A stretch of 64,000 nucleotides of DNA from positions 1-64,000 of the forward strand of contig NZ_JANIKD010000003.1 in the NCBI RefSeq assembly GCF_024580955.1, given 5' to 3'. Below the pieces are notes generated by a model. That model did no database searches, was not told the DNA's origin, and saw nothing but the letters and a program-made list of their open reading frames with translations. This document shows positions 38,833 to 49,826 of the stretch, one piece after another. The translations under genes and the position numbers were made by a program. The stretch's first letter is position 1. Each line of letters starts with the position of its first letter. The stretch comes from Corynebacterium sp. 122RC1. GTDB lineage: Bacteria; Actinomycetota; Actinomycetes; Mycobacteriales; Mycobacteriaceae.

Positions 38833-40851
38833 ATGATCGGAAGACTCGCAGTAGAAGACGTCCGTCCCCTCGTCCATGGTGGCGCGAGGCCATCTAAGGG
38901 AGTTGTTGGGGAGTACATCCCCGTCTCTGCACTTGTGTGGCGCGAAGGCCATGACGCTATCGCTGCATCGCTGCTCGTGACGTCCCCAAACGGCCGCTCG
39001 GCGCGTGTCACCATGGAGCGTGACCAGTTTGACCAGGACCGCGTCCACGGCGCTTTTGTCCCCGATTCTCCTGGCATCTGGACTTTCCAGGTAGAGGCGT
39101 GGAGTGACCCGATCTCTACCTGGCGCAACGCCGTTATTAAAAAGACCGACGCGGGCCAGGACGAGCAGGAACTCGCCAATGACCTCGCCCACGGCGCCAC
39201 CCTCTTCCGAGCTGCTGCCGCCCAAATCGAGGACAAAGCTCAGCGCGAGTCTCTCGACGCCGCCGCGGACGCACTTTCCTCTCCTCAGTCGTTGCGCCAC
39301 CGCCTCGCCCCTGCGCTTTCCACTGAAGTCAGTGAGATCCTGGCTGCCACCCCGCTGCGTGAGCTGGTCACCCCTGGCCATGTGCATGAGGTAGAAGTAA
39401 CCCGTACCGAGGCGCTGTTTAATTCTTGGTACGAGCTCTTCCCCCGCTCCACGGGTGGTGTTGATGAGCAGGGCAAGCCAGTGCACGGCACCTTTGCCAC
39501 CACGGCAGCCGCTTTGGACCGCGTGGCCGCGATGGGCTTTGACACCGTGTACTTCCCACCAATCCACCCCATCGGTGAGATCAACCGTAAGGGCCGCAAC
39601 AACACCCTCACCCCGGGACCCGGGGACGTCGGATCGCCTTGGGCAATCGGGTCCAAGGCAGGCGGGCATGATGCCACCGAACCCAAACTCGGTACGGTGA
39701 AAGATTTCCAGGCTCTGCTGGCTCGCGCGAAGGAACTCGGATTGGAAATCGCCTTGGACCTGGCACTACAGGCCGCCCCCGATCATCCCTGGGCTAAGGC
39801 TCACCCTGAGTTCTTCACGGTGCTCGCGGACGGCACGATCGCCTACGCAGAGAATCCGCCAAAGAAGTACCAGGACATCTATCCTCTGAACTTTGATAAC
39901 GCGCCAAAGAAAATCTACAAGGAAATCCTGCGTGTTGTCCGTTTCTGGGTGGATATGGGCGTGACCACCTTCCGCGTAGACAACCCCCACACCAAGCCAA
40001 CGAACTTCTGGGCATGGCTGATAGCGAAGGTGCACGAAGACAACCCCGAGGTCATCTTCCTGGCTGAGGCCTTCACCCGCCCGGCGCGTCTGTACGGCCT
40101 GGCAAAGGCGGGATTCGACCAGTCATACACCTACTTCACCTGGAAAACCTCCAAGGAAGAGCTTGAAGACTTCGGCATGGAGATCGCGGAGATGGCGGAC
40201 GTCTCTCGCCCGAACCTGTTTGTGAACACCCCGGATATCCTGCATGAGTCTTTGCAGTATGGCGGACGTGCTATGTTTGCCATCCGCGCCACGCTGGCCG
40301 CTACCCTTTCACCACTGTGGGGCGTGTACTCCGGTTTCGAGCTGTATGAGCACATCGCTGTTGCCACTGGAAGCGAGGAGTATCTCGATTCGGAAAAGTA
40401 CGAGCTGCGTCCCCGTGACTTCGAGCAAGCTCTGGAACACGGTGATTCCCTGGAGCCGTACATCACCGCGCTGAACAGGATGCGCCGCGAGCACCCTGCC
40501 TTGCAGCAACTGCGCACCATCATTTTCCACCCCACCACTAATGACCAGCTTTTGGCGTACTCCAAGGTGGACCCAATTTCTGGTGATCACATCTTGGTGG
40601 TCATCAACCTGGACCCCAATAACACTCAAGAGGGTACGGTGGAGCTGAACTTCCAAGAGTTCGGGTACGAGCCTCATGCAACGGTGACGGCGCACGATCT
40701 TGTGACCAACTCCAGCTTCAACTGGACCGAGCGCACCTTCGTCCGGCTGACTCCGCTTGGCGACGTCGCCCACGTTCTTCACCTTCCGCAGGTTGACCGG
40801 CGTGCTGCGGCAGTGCTCGCCCAGCGCACGGAAGTGGATTACAACAACTAG
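38833..40851 (+). CDS. glgE: alpha-1,4-glucan:maltose-1-phosphate maltosyltransferase
   Basis: 672 residues of GH13_3. It transfers maltose from maltose-1-phosphate to alpha-glucan. The nucleophile Asp is in TTFRVDNPHTKP and the acid/base Glu in VIFLAEAFTRP. The N-terminal beta domain has DVRPLVHGGARPSKGVVGE. The donor arises from trehalose through TreS-Mak in this pathway; those genes are not in the window. glgB follows 77 bp downstream. Confidence 0.96.
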   Translation: MIGRLAVEDVRPLVHGGARPSKGVVGEYIPVSALVWREGHDAIAASLLVTSPNGRSARVTMERDQFDQDRVHGAFVPDSPGIWTFQVEAWSDPISTWRNAVIKKTDAGQDEQELANDLAHGATLFRAAAAQIEDKAQRESLDAAADALSSPQSLRHRLAPALSTEVSEILAATPLRELVTPGHVHEVEVTRTEALFNSWYELFPRSTGGVDEQGKPVHGTFATTAAALDRVAAMGFDTVYFPPIHPIGEINRKGRNNTLTPGPGDVGSPWAIGSKAGGHDATEPKLGTVKDFQALLARAKELGLEIALDLALQAAPDHPWAKAHPEFFTVLADGTIAYAENPPKKYQDIYPLNFDNAPKKIYKEILRVVRFWVDMGVTTFRVDNPHTKPTNFWAWLIAKVHEDNPEVIFLAEAFTRPARLYGLAKAGFDQSYTYFTWKTSKEELEDFGMEIAEMADVSRPNLFVNTPDILHESLQYGGRAMFAIRATLAATLSPLWGVYSGFELYEHIAVATGSEEYLDSEKYELRPRDFEQALEHGDSLEPYITALNRMRREHPALQQLRTIIFHPTTNDQLLAYSKVDPISGDHILVVINLDPNNTQEGTVELNFQEFGYEPHATVTAHDLVTNSSFNWTERTFVRLTPLGDVAHVLHLPQVDRRAAAVLAQRTEVDYNN

Positions 40852-40928
40852 CACACGAGCTAGCCGCCCAGCTAGCACAGAGAAAACCCCATAATCCGGC
40901 TCTCGCCGCATTTTTATAAGGAAGCCCC

Positions 40929-43121
40929 ATGCCCAGCACTATCGCTGACTTTGACCGCCAACGCCTCATCACCTGCCAGCACCACGACCCGCATAGTATC
41001 TACGGCTGGCACGCCATCGAGGACGGCAGCAGTGCCGTTGTGCGCACCAGGATTCTTGGTGCGAGTGCCGTTGACGTGCTCTTAGGTGCCGATTCCAGCA
41101 CCGTGGTTCCCGCAGAACCCACGGGCGACGACATCTTTGAAGCAACGCTTCCCAGCGCAGAACCCACCGACTACCGCCTGCGCGTCACCTGGGCGGACGG
41201 CAGCACCACGGACAAGGCTGACCCCTACCACTTCTTGCCAACATTGGGCGAAATGGATCTGCACCTCATCAGGGAGGGCCGCCACGAGCGCCTTTGGGAA
41301 GTTCTCGGTGCACATCAGCGCAGCTACACCACGGAATTGGGTGAAGTCAGCGGCACCTCGTTTGCGGTGTGGGCACCAAACGCCGCCGGCGTGGCGGTAA
41401 TTGGTGATTTTGACGGCTGGAATCCCAACCAATACCCAATGCGTTCCCTGGGTTCTTCGGGCATTTGGGAGGTGTTCCTGCCAGGAATTGGGGTGGGCGA
41501 GGTCTACAAATTTGCCATCCACACGAAGGAAGGCCACCGCATTGACAAGGCGGACCCGATGGCCCGCCAGGCGGAAGTTGCTCCTGCAACCGGTTCCGTG
41601 GTGGCAGAATCTTCCTACCAGTGGCAAGACGCAGATTGGCTGGAGGCGCGCGCCAAGCGCGACCACGCCAACTCCCCCATGAGCGTCTACGAGGTCCACT
41701 TGGGTTCGTGGCGCACCGAGCTGGGCTACAAGGAATTGGCCACCGAGCTGGTGGACTACGTGGCAGAGATGGGCTACACCCACGTAGAGTTCCTGCCGGT
41801 GGCCGAGCACCCCTTCGGTGGCTCCTGGGGCTACCAAGTTTCCGGCTACTATGCACCCACTTCCCGCTGGGGCAGCCCGGACGAGCTGCGTGCGTTGATC
41901 GATGCCTTCCACGCTCGCGGCATCGGCGTGATTGTGGACTGGGTACCAGCACACTTCCCCAAGGACGCCTTTGCCCTGGGCCGCTTTGACGGGCAGGCGC
42001 TGTACGAGCACCCAGACTGGCGCCGCGGTGAGCAAAAGGACTGGGGCACCTATGTGTTCGACTTCGGCCGCAACGAGGTTCGCAACTTCCTTGTGGCAAA
42101 CGCCTTGTACTGGCTGGAAGAGTTCCACGTGGATGGTCTGCGCGTAGACGCCGTGGCCTCCATGCTGTACCTGGATTATTCTCGCAACGAGGGAGAGTGG
42201 CTGCCCAACCAGTACGGTGGGCGCGAGAACCTCGAGGCGGTGCAGTTCCTCCAGGAGATGAACGCCACCGTGCACAAGCTGCATCCCGGCGTGCTCACCA
42301 TCGCGGAGGAATCCACCTCTTGGCCAGGTGTCACCGCCCCCACCGAGCACGGCGGCCTGGGCTTTAGCCTGAAGTGGAACATGGGTTGGATGAATGACAC
42401 GCTGGAGTACTTCTCCCTGGACCCAATCCACCGCCGGTACCACCACAATGAGATCACCTTCTCCATGGTGTACGCCTACTCCGAGCGCTACGTGCTGCCC
42501 TTTAGCCACGACGAAGTAGTCCACGGCAAGGGCTCCCTGTGGGACCGTATGCCGGGCGACGCCTGGAACAAGGCAGCCGGCCTGCGCACCCTCTACGCCT
42601 ACATGTACGCCCACCCAGGCAAGAAGCTCCTCTTCCAGGGCCAGGAGTTTGGCCAGGTACTCGAGTGGTCTGAAGGCCGCTCCCTTGACTGGGACGACCT
42701 GGTTGGTTGGGAAGGCGAATACCACGAAGGCATCTCCCACCTGGTCCGCGACCTCAACTCCGTGTACGCACAGGAGCCAGCGCTCTACACCCAGGACAAT
42801 GGCTCTGAGGGCTTTAGCTGGACCAAGTCCGACGACGCGGACAACAACATCTTGTCCTTCGTCCGCTACGGCTCAAATGGCGAGAAGCTGCTCATTGTGT
42901 GCAACTTCGGTGGCACCACCCAGGATCACTACAAGCTCGGCGTCCCTGCTGGCGGCGGCTGGGAGTGCATCCTCAACACGGACGCCGGGGTGTACGAGGG
43001 CGCCAACAACCTCATCGAGGACCACAACGTGGCCTGGGACTCCCCTTGGGACGGCTACCCACATGAGCTCACCGTGCGCATCCCCGCGATGAGCACCCAG
43101 TACTACCGCTGGGTGGGCTAG
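40929..43121 (+). CDS. glgB: 1,4-alpha-glucan branching enzyme
   Basis: 730 residues: N-terminal N1 and CBM48 domains ([21 protein letters not shown]), GH13 catalytic domain with nucleophile Asp in [17 protein letters not shown], acid/base Glu in [12 protein letters not shown], and [11 protein letters not shown]. It introduces alpha-1,6 branches in the GlgE-built glucan. AAGGA lies 5 nt before the ATG. A terminator follows. Confidence 0.97.
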   Translation: MPSTIADFDRQRLITCQHHDPHSIYGWHAIEDGSSAVVRTRILGASAVDVLLGADSSTVVPAEPTGDDIFEATLPSAEPTDYRLRVTWADGSTTDKADPYHFLPTLGEMDLHLIREGRHERLWEVLGAHQRSYTTELGEVSGTSFAVWAPNAAGVAVIGDFDGWNPNQYPMRSLGSSGIWEVFLPGIGVGEVYKFAIHTKEGHRIDKADPMARQAEVAPATGSVVAESSYQWQDADWLEARAKRDHANSPMSVYEVHLGSWRTELGYKELATELVDYVAEMGYTHVEFLPVAEHPFGGSWGYQVSGYYAPTSRWGSPDELRALIDAFHARGIGVIVDWVPAHFPKDAFALGRFDGQALYEHPDWRRGEQKDWGTYVFDFGRNEVRNFLVANALYWLEEFHVDGLRVDAVASMLYLDYSRNEGEWLPNQYGGRENLEAVQFLQEMNATVHKLHPGVLTIAEESTSWPGVTAPTEHGGLGFSLKWNMGWMNDTLEYFSLDPIHRRYHHNEITFSMVYAYSERYVLPFSHDEVVHGKGSLWDRMPGDAWNKAAGLRTLYAYMYAHPGKKLLFQGQEFGQVLEWSEGRSLDWDDLVGWEGEYHEGISHLVRDLNSVYAQEPALYTQDNGSEGFSWTKSDDADNNILSFVRYGSNGEKLLIVCNFGGTTQDHYKLGVPAGGGWECILNTDAGVYEGANNLIEDHNVAWDSPWDGYPHELTVRIPAMSTQYYRWVG

Positions 43122-43138
43122 CCCCACATTCCTTTGAC

Positions 43139-43191
43139 CCGCCAGCGCACTGCCGCCTTCAAGTGGCTGCGGCGCTGGCGGCGTCGTTTTT
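43139..43191 (+). terminator. terminator of glgE-glgB
   Basis: CCGCCAGCGC (43139-43148) pairs with GCGCTGGCGG (43172-43181), followed shortly by TTTTT (43187-43191). Confidence 0.88.
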
Positions 43192-43267
43192 CTTCAAGGA
43201 AAGCGTGCCGACGCAGCCAGGGCGAGTTCGCAGCCGGACAGCAGCGCCACGGCAGGCGGCACTGGGG

Positions 43268-44230
43268 CTAGTACAGTGCTGAGGCCAGCTTGGTGCGAGC
43301 GGCAATCACTCTGGGGTCCGTTGGCTCGAAGATGCCGAAAATCTCCAGCAGGCGCTCGCGGGCGGCTTGCTTATCCTCGGGGGTCGCGCCGTTGGCAACG
43401 ATGTGAATCAGCGCATCAAACGCTGCCTCCGGCTGGCCCAGTGCAATGTGAGCGTCCGCAGCCTGCTGGACAGCGGCGAGATCCAAGGGGTTTTCCTGCG
43501 CCTTAGCCACCGCGTTTGCTGGGTCGGTGCCAAGTTCTTGGAGCCTCCCGAGGAGCTTGGCGTTATCCATTGCTGCCTTGGCTTCCTTGTTGTTCGGCTC
43601 GCTGCGCAGGATCGACTCGTAGACTTCCACCGCGGTAGCAAAGTCGCCTCGGTTCAGGGCTTCGGTTGCGGGAGCAAACCTGGGGTCCTCGGCGGGCTCT
43701 TCTTCGGCGGCGCCCGCTGCTGCCATTTCCTGCTCGCTTAAGCCCGGAAGTTGGTCTCCCACCGCCTGCACCACGGCATTGACCCAAGCCTCGAGCGCTT
43801 CACGGGGCTGACCGCCCTCAAAGTTCGCAAGCGGCTGGCCTGAAGCGAGCGCCACCGTGGTGGGCAGACCCTGGATACCAAACATTTGGGCAACCTGGGG
43901 GTCGGTATCAGCGTTGATGTAGCGGAACACCCACTTGCCGGCACCGTGTTGGACCATTTGTTGGAAGTCCTGGCGCAACTGCTCCGACTCCGGGCTGCGC
44001 GGGGTGCCAATCAGGATCACGATACTCACCTGCGCAGAGCGCTTGATAAGTTCCGCCTCCACGTTGTCCATGTTCAGGCTCATTGCGAGCACGTTCTGCT
44101 GGCCCGCTTGCGCTACTCCGGGCTGTTGATGGCCCTGCGGTTGGTGGGCAATTCCTGCCGTCTGCTCGGGTGCCTGGCGCAATTGGGAGAGGTCCAGCGC
44201 CCCGCCAACAAACCTATTGGGGATCGTCAT
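43268..44230 (-). CDS. thioredoxin-fold/TPR co-chaperone-like protein lacking CXXC
   Basis: 320 residues. A Gln-rich N-terminus precedes a thioredoxin-like domain (~50-150) where the usual CxxC is replaced by IGTPRSPESEQLRQDF, so it cannot do dithiol chemistry. Two or more TPR-like repeats follow (ALNRGDFATAVEVYESILRSEPNNKEAKAAM). The architecture matches CnoX/YbbN-type holdases. The ATG overlaps the upstream gene's stop by 4 bp. Confidence 0.86.
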   Translation of the reverse strand: MTIPNRFVGGALDLSQLRQAPEQTAGIAHQPQGHQQPGVAQAGQQNVLAMSLNMDNVEAELIKRSAQVSIVILIGTPRSPESEQLRQDFQQMVQHGAGKWVFRYINADTDPQVAQMFGIQGLPTTVALASGQPLANFEGGQPREALEAWVNAVVQAVGDQLPGLSEQEMAAAGAAEEEPAEDPRFAPATEALNRGDFATAVEVYESILRSEPNNKEAKAAMDNAKLLGRLQELGTDPANAVAKAQENPLDLAAVQQAADAHIALGQPEAAFDALIHIVANGATPEDKQAARERLLEIFGIFEPTDPRVIAARTKLASALY

Positions 44231-44538
44231 GCCAAATCACCACCCAGAATCCGGTTCACAGAATCCACCTTTGAGGTGATTTGCCCCGAGTGACCAGGGC
44301 GGATATCAGCCTTGAGTACCAGCCCCACCCGTGGCGAGACCGCAAGCACCGCCTCCGTGGCACGCTTAACAACATCCATCACCTCGTCCCACTCCCCCTC
44401 GACGAGCGTGAACATAGCGTTCGTCTCATTTGGCAGACCTGAATCCCGGACCACCTTCACGGCCGCAGCCACAGCCTCTGCCATCTCTGCCTGTGCATTT
44501 GGCACCTCAGTGGGGGCCACAGAAAACGCGACAATCAT
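44227..44538 (-). CDS. MTH1187/DUF77 family thiamine-binding protein
   Basis: 103 residues beginning MIVAFSVAP, with ETNAMFTLVEGEWDEVMDVVKRA, typical of the PF01910 ferredoxin-fold family, members of which bind thiamine or related molecules. TACGAT (44546-44551) lies 7 nt before the ATG: leaderless candidate. The stop overlaps the start of the thioredoxin-fold gene (ATGA), so translation is coupled. Confidence 0.85.
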   Translation of the reverse strand: MIVAFSVAPTEVPNAQAEMAEAVAAAVKVVRDSGLPNETNAMFTLVEGEWDEVMDVVKRATEAVLAVSPRVGLVLKADIRPGHSGQITSKVDSVNRILGGDLA

Positions 44539-44705
44539 GCACCCGATCGTAGACGAAACTTTGTGCCCGAGCTCCCCGCGTTGATCCGAGCTCCCCGCGC
44601 AGCCCCGAAGCCCAAACCCGTGATCATTTTCGGTGATTATCTTCATAGCCTCAAATGTGTAGACTCCCGCGCCGATTGTGCCCGTCCGGACTATGCTTGG
44701 GCACT

Positions 44706-45161
44706 ATGAGCAACGACATCTCAAGCATCGAAATCCCACATGAACTCGTGATCTGCCTTGACCACGTTGGCATCGCAGTTCCAGACCTCGACGCCGCGGT
44801 GGAGTTCTACCGCAGCGCCTTCGGTTGGGTGAACCACCACCAGGAGACCAACGAGGAGCAAGGCGTTGTTGAGGCAATGATCGGCCCCAAGAACCTCGGT
44901 GAAACTGACGGCATGATCCAGCTTCTCGCTCCGCTGAGCGAGGAGTCCACCATCGCCAAGTTCCTGGACAAGAAGGGCCCTGGCCTGCAGCAGATGTGCC
45001 TGCGCACCACGGACATCGAGGCCCTGCAGAAGCACCTCACCGACAACGGCGTGCGCCTGCTCTACCCAGAGGCAAAGCGCGGCACCGGCGGGGCAAAGAT
45101 CAACTTTGTTCATCCCAAGGACGCAGGCGGCGTGCTGCTGGAGCTCACCCAGCCGGTCTAA
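44706..45161 (+). CDS. mce: methylmalonyl-CoA epimerase
   Basis: 151 residues of the vicinal-oxygen-chelate fold. Metal ligands are in CLDHVGIAVPDLDAAVEFY (His), DGMIQLLAP (Gln) and GVLLELTQP (Glu). It interconverts (R)- and (S)-methylmalonyl-CoA in propionate metabolism. TATGCT (44692-44697) lies 8 nt before the ATG. Position beside nucS matches mycobacteria. Confidence 0.92.
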   Translation: MSNDISSIEIPHELVICLDHVGIAVPDLDAAVEFYRSAFGWVNHHQETNEEQGVVEAMIGPKNLGETDGMIQLLAPLSEESTIAKFLDKKGPGLQQMCLRTTDIEALQKHLTDNGVRLLYPEAKRGTGGAKINFVHPKDAGGVLLELTQPV

Positions 45162-45174
45162 CCCAACTCACACA

Positions 45175-45204
45175 GGCCACTCGCACACTGCGGGTGGCTT
45201 CTTT
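45175..45204 (+). terminator. terminator of the epimerase gene
   Basis: GGCCACTCGC (45175-45184) and GCGGGTGGCT (45190-45199) form a short-loop stem, followed by TCTTT. Confidence 0.7.
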
Positions 45205-45208
45205 GTGC

Positions 45209-45493
45209 CTACCGACGTTCCCAACAGGCCGCGTGCCAATGCCTACGATCCTGCGCGCCCCGGCCTGAATCTTTTGGCCAGGCCACCACATGGGCGATCC
45301 CCGGCGGAATATTCTGGTTGCAACCGGGGCAAATGTAGAACTTCACGGCCGCATGCGCACCCATTCGGCGCATGAGATACGTCTCCCCGTTCGTCCAGCG
45401 CGGGCCCTCAACTGCCTGGGTACCAAAGTACGCGGCGCCGTCGGCAGGCAACGCCCTGAGCACTGGCGCCTGGCGCCTATTTTTCCTGCCCAT
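45209..45493 (-). CDS. small zinc-finger-like protein downstream of nucS
   Basis: 94 residues, MGRKNRRQAPVLRALPADGA at the N-terminus. A putative metal site is formed by ICPGCNQNIPPGIAHVV and RRHWHAACW (two Cys, then His and Cys). Actinobacterial homologues next to nucS are annotated loosely as ATP/GTP-binding; I see no P-loop. It starts 19 nt after the nucS stop, so the two are likely co-transcribed. Confidence 0.75.
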   Translation of the reverse strand: MGRKNRRQAPVLRALPADGAAYFGTQAVEGPRWTNGETYLMRRMGAHAAVKFYICPGCNQNIPPGIAHVVAWPKDSGRGAQDRRHWHAACWERR

Positions 45494-45512
45494 CCTGCTT
45501 GTACCCGCGGCG

Positions 45513-46184
45513 TTAGAAGAGGCGAAGCTCGGTGGACTCGATGCCGCGAAGGTCATCATAATCCAAGGTCACACACTCAATGCCGCGATCCTTGGCCAAG
45601 GTGCGGGCCTGAGGCTTGATCTCCTGGGCCGCAAACACGCCATGGACGGGAGCGAGGAGTTCGTCGCGGTTGAGCAACTCCAGGTAGCGGGTGAGCTGCT
45701 CCACGCCGTCAATGCCTCCGCGGCGCTTGATTTCCACCGCCACGGTGCGCCCCTGTGCGTCTTTCGCCAGGATATCCACCGGACCAATGGCGGTAGGGTA
45801 CTCGCGCCGCACCAAACTGTAGCCCGCACCGAGCGTCTCAATGTGCTCCGCCAGCAGCTCTTGCAGGTGCGCCTCCACGCCATCCTTCTGCAGTCCTGGG
45901 TCCTTGCCCAGCTCATGATGCACATCCGAATGCACCTGCTCAATGGTGATGCGCAGTTGCTCGCCCTTCTTATTCTCCACTACCCACTTGATCTGACCAT
46001 CCTCTTCCGTCTCAGTGAGCGTGCAGGGCGGCGTCATCCAGTTCAGCGGCTTGTACGCCCGGTCATCCGCGTGAATTGACACCGATCCATCGGCCTTCAC
46101 CATCAGCAGGCGGTCTGCCAGCGGAAGGTGGGCCTCCAGGCGGCCAATGTAATCAACGGAACAACGGGCGATCATCAAACGCAT
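45513..46184 (-). CDS. nucS: mismatch-specific endonuclease NucS (EndoMS)
   Basis: 223 residues. The N-terminal DNA-binding half opens [20 protein letters not shown]; the C-terminal RecB-like nuclease has [24 protein letters not shown], with catalytic Asp and Glu-x-Lys. NucS performs mismatch repair in actinobacteria lacking MutS/MutL. TACCCT (46192-46197) lies 7 nt before the ATG. Confidence 0.95.
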   Translation of the reverse strand: MRLMIARCSVDYIGRLEAHLPLADRLLMVKADGSVSIHADDRAYKPLNWMTPPCTLTETEEDGQIKWVVENKKGEQLRITIEQVHSDVHHELGKDPGLQKDGVEAHLQELLAEHIETLGAGYSLVRREYPTAIGPVDILAKDAQGRTVAVEIKRRGGIDGVEQLTRYLELLNRDELLAPVHGVFAAQEIKPQARTLAKDRGIECVTLDYDDLRGIESTELRLF

Positions 46185-46259
46185 GGGGTCTAGGGTAGCC
46201 CCAACACACTGCAGCAGCAATTACGCTTGAACGACGCCGCCAGCGCCACACCCCAAAGC

Positions 46260-46712
46260 CTAAGACTCGCGGAACCGGGCCCGCAGCTCCTTGGGGCTCA
46301 TCCGCTCCATGCGGGCGTCTGGTGCGGCCTCCACCCACGCGCGAAACGCCATCTCTGCGCGCTGCGAGAGGCAAAGCTGATACTCGTCCCCCTCATGAGT
46401 AAACTCCAAGATCCGCGAGCCCAAGGACAACACTAAGCGCTCCTCTTCCTCTACGTCTCGCTGACCAGTGATTGCTACTCCAACGCGGTGGAGTACAAGG
46501 TCAGGGGCGGGAGAAAGGGAGCGCACTTTAAAAAACTGAAGATTATTGCCCTTGTAACGGAAAATACCGTTACGCCAGCCATGCATGCCTTGGCTCGGCT
46601 GCTTTCGCAGCACCGCCGGGGTTCCCTTGGAGTGCAAGGTGAAAAATCGCCATGCAGCTAGTGCTACGCACACCGCAGCAATCACAATGAGAAACACAAC
46701 AAGGATTTCCAC
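46260..46712 (-). CDS. DUF2550 membrane-anchored protein
   Basis: 150 residues: one N-terminal hydrophobic helix (VVFLIVIAAVCVALAAW) then a soluble domain (GTPAVLRKQPSQGMHGWRNGIFRY). It corresponds to the gene after atpC in mycobacteria (Rv1312 type); no function is known. GTG start with GGAGG 8 nt upstream. Confidence 0.85.
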   Translation of the reverse strand: MEILVVFLIVIAAVCVALAAWRFFTLHSKGTPAVLRKQPSQGMHGWRNGIFRYKGNNLQFFKVRSLSPAPDLVLHRVGVAITGQRDVEEEERLVLSLGSRILEFTHEGDEYQLCLSQRAEMAFRAWVEAAPDARMERMSPKELRARFRES

Positions 46713-46852
46713 TGAGACTTCCTCCGAGGACGGTCTTCAAAGATTCTATTCCGCGGCCTTTTGGAGCTGATGAAAGACTGCCGGTTGCCCAACTCTTTGA
46801 AAACTTAGCGATTAATGGTGTCATTTTACGCACGTTTTCCCGGCAAATACCA

Positions 46853-46889
46853 AGTGCCCCGCAACGGAAAATCCATTGCGGGGCACTTA
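46853..46889 (-). terminator. terminator of the ATP synthase operon
   Basis: AAGTGCCCCGCAA (46853-46865) pairs perfectly with TTGCGGGGCACTT (46877-46889). The tail on the minus strand is GGTATTTGCC rather than a T-run. Confidence 0.8.
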
Positions 46890-46942
46890 GGCCACTTACT
46901 CCTCAAAACCCGCAGGTTGAGCGGATTTTTTGGGGGTCGTGT

Positions 46943-47317
46943 TTAGGAGTCGGAGCTTCGGCGCACTGCCTTGAGCTCTGCCTCGGCGCGTGCCTTCACT
47001 AGGTCGTCGTCTTCCTTCAACGCAGCCTCGGCAGCAGAGGTGTTCACCTCGGATGCCCACACGGCGTAGTCAGCAAGAACGGTGACCTTTTCCTTAGAGA
47101 CGGAAAGGAAGCCACCCTGCACGGCGGCGACGAGCTTCTCGCCGCCGTCTGCTGGGCGAATGGTCACAACGCCGTTTTCGACCAACTGGCCGAGCATTGG
47201 CTCGTGACCTGGCAGCACGCCGATTTCACCTTCGGTGGTTTGCGCGGTCACGATGCTTGCCTTACCGGACCACAGCATGCGCTCCACGGAAACCAGTTGC
47301 ACGGTGATATCAGCCAT
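46943..47317 (-). CDS. atpC: ATP synthase F1 epsilon subunit
   Basis: 124 residues: N-terminal beta sandwich ([41 protein letters not shown]) and a C-terminal helical part, of usual length. It is the last gene of the ATP synthase operon and closes at a strong hairpin. GGGGAG precedes the ATG. Confidence 0.96.
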   Translation of the reverse strand: MADITVQLVSVERMLWSGKASIVTAQTTEGEIGVLPGHEPMLGQLVENGVVTIRPADGGEKLVAAVQGGFLSVSKEKVTVLADYAVWASEVNTSAAEAALKEDDDLVKARAEAELKAVRRSSDS

Positions 47318-47330
47318 TGCTTCTGCTCCC

Positions 47331-48782
<1,452 letters not shown>

Positions 48783-49760
48783 CTAGTCACTTTCTCCGCT
48801 TTCGGCGAGCGCGCCAGCGCCACCGACGATCTCTGTGATTTCCTGTGTGATCTGAGCCTGACGTGCCTGGTTTGCAACGCGTGAAAGGTCCTTCACGAGC
48901 GCGGTGGCGTTGTCAGTTGCAGACTTCATTGCGTTCCTACGAGACGCGGACTCGGAAGCAGCAGCTTCCAAGAAGATTGAGAACAGGCTGCGGGAAACGT
49001 ACTGCGGAAGCAGCGCGTCGAGCAGCGTGTCTGCATCCGGCTCGAACTCCACGTCAGGAGTTGGCTCACCGGAGTTATCGAGAATACCGTCGCCCTGCTT
49101 GATCTCAGCGGTCTCGATGACCGGCTCGATAGGCAGGAGCTGGAATGCCCGTGGGGTCTGCGTGAGCATGGACTCGAACTCGGTGTACACAACGTGTACC
49201 TGGTCAAAGCCCTGCAGCTCGTTTTCTGCGTCAGTGTTGAGGCCTTGGCGGTACTTTGCAGTGCCGTTGGAGCCTACGCTGAAGCCGTCAATCAGGTGGC
49301 GACGGACATCGTGGGTCTCTTTCCACGATGGATCCTGGCTAAAGCCACTCCATGCACCCGCAACTTCTTCGCCGCGGAAGCGGTAGTAGCCAATGCCTTT
49401 GTTACCCGTGACGTAACGAACAACCTCATAGCCATTGTTCTCCAGAAGCTTCTGGAGCTCAGCAGCCTTCTTGAACACGTTGTAGTTGTAACCACCGCAC
49501 ATGCCGCGGTCACTTGTTACCACAAGCAAAGCGGCGCGCTTGCCGTCTTCGCGATTGTGCAACATTGGGTGGTCCAAGGAGCTCGCAGCCGCCAGACGTT
49601 CCATCACGTTGTGAATCTCGGTGGCGTACGGTTCCGAAGCTTCCACTCGGGCCTGAGCTTTGGTGATACGCGAAGTTGCGATCAGCTCCTGGGCCTTGGT
49701 GATCTTCTTGGTGGAGTTCACTGACCGGATGCGGTCACGAAGCTCACGAAGATTAGCCAT
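48783..49760 (-). CDS. atpG: ATP synthase F1 gamma subunit
   Basis: 325 residues: N-terminal rotor helix (ANLRELRDRIRSVNSTKKITKAQELIATSRI), SDRGMCGGYN motif and C-terminal helix ATDNATALVKDLSRVANQARQAQITQEITEIVGGAGAL region. There is an actinobacterial insertion (DGILDNSGEPTPDVEFEPD). The stop is 3 nt before the atpD ATG. GGGAGG precedes the start. Confidence 0.97.
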   Translation of the reverse strand: MANLRELRDRIRSVNSTKKITKAQELIATSRITKAQARVEASEPYATEIHNVMERLAAASSLDHPMLHNREDGKRAALLVVTSDRGMCGGYNYNVFKKAAELQKLLENNGYEVVRYVTGNKGIGYYRFRGEEVAGAWSGFSQDPSWKETHDVRRHLIDGFSVGSNGTAKYRQGLNTDAENELQGFDQVHVVYTEFESMLTQTPRAFQLLPIEPVIETAEIKQGDGILDNSGEPTPDVEFEPDADTLLDALLPQYVSRSLFSIFLEAAASESASRRNAMKSATDNATALVKDLSRVANQARQAQITQEITEIVGGAGALAESGESD

Positions 49761-49826
49761 GGATCAAACGCCTCCCTTCTTTTCCTTGATGGGTCATGGT
49801 TTCTGTTGGCCTTGCGGCCTACTGCC

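Noticed and set aside
41082..42740. 552-codon open frame antisense to glgB
   Set aside because: A shadow frame of a highly conserved gene; composition is unlike neighbouring proteins and no start signal is seen.
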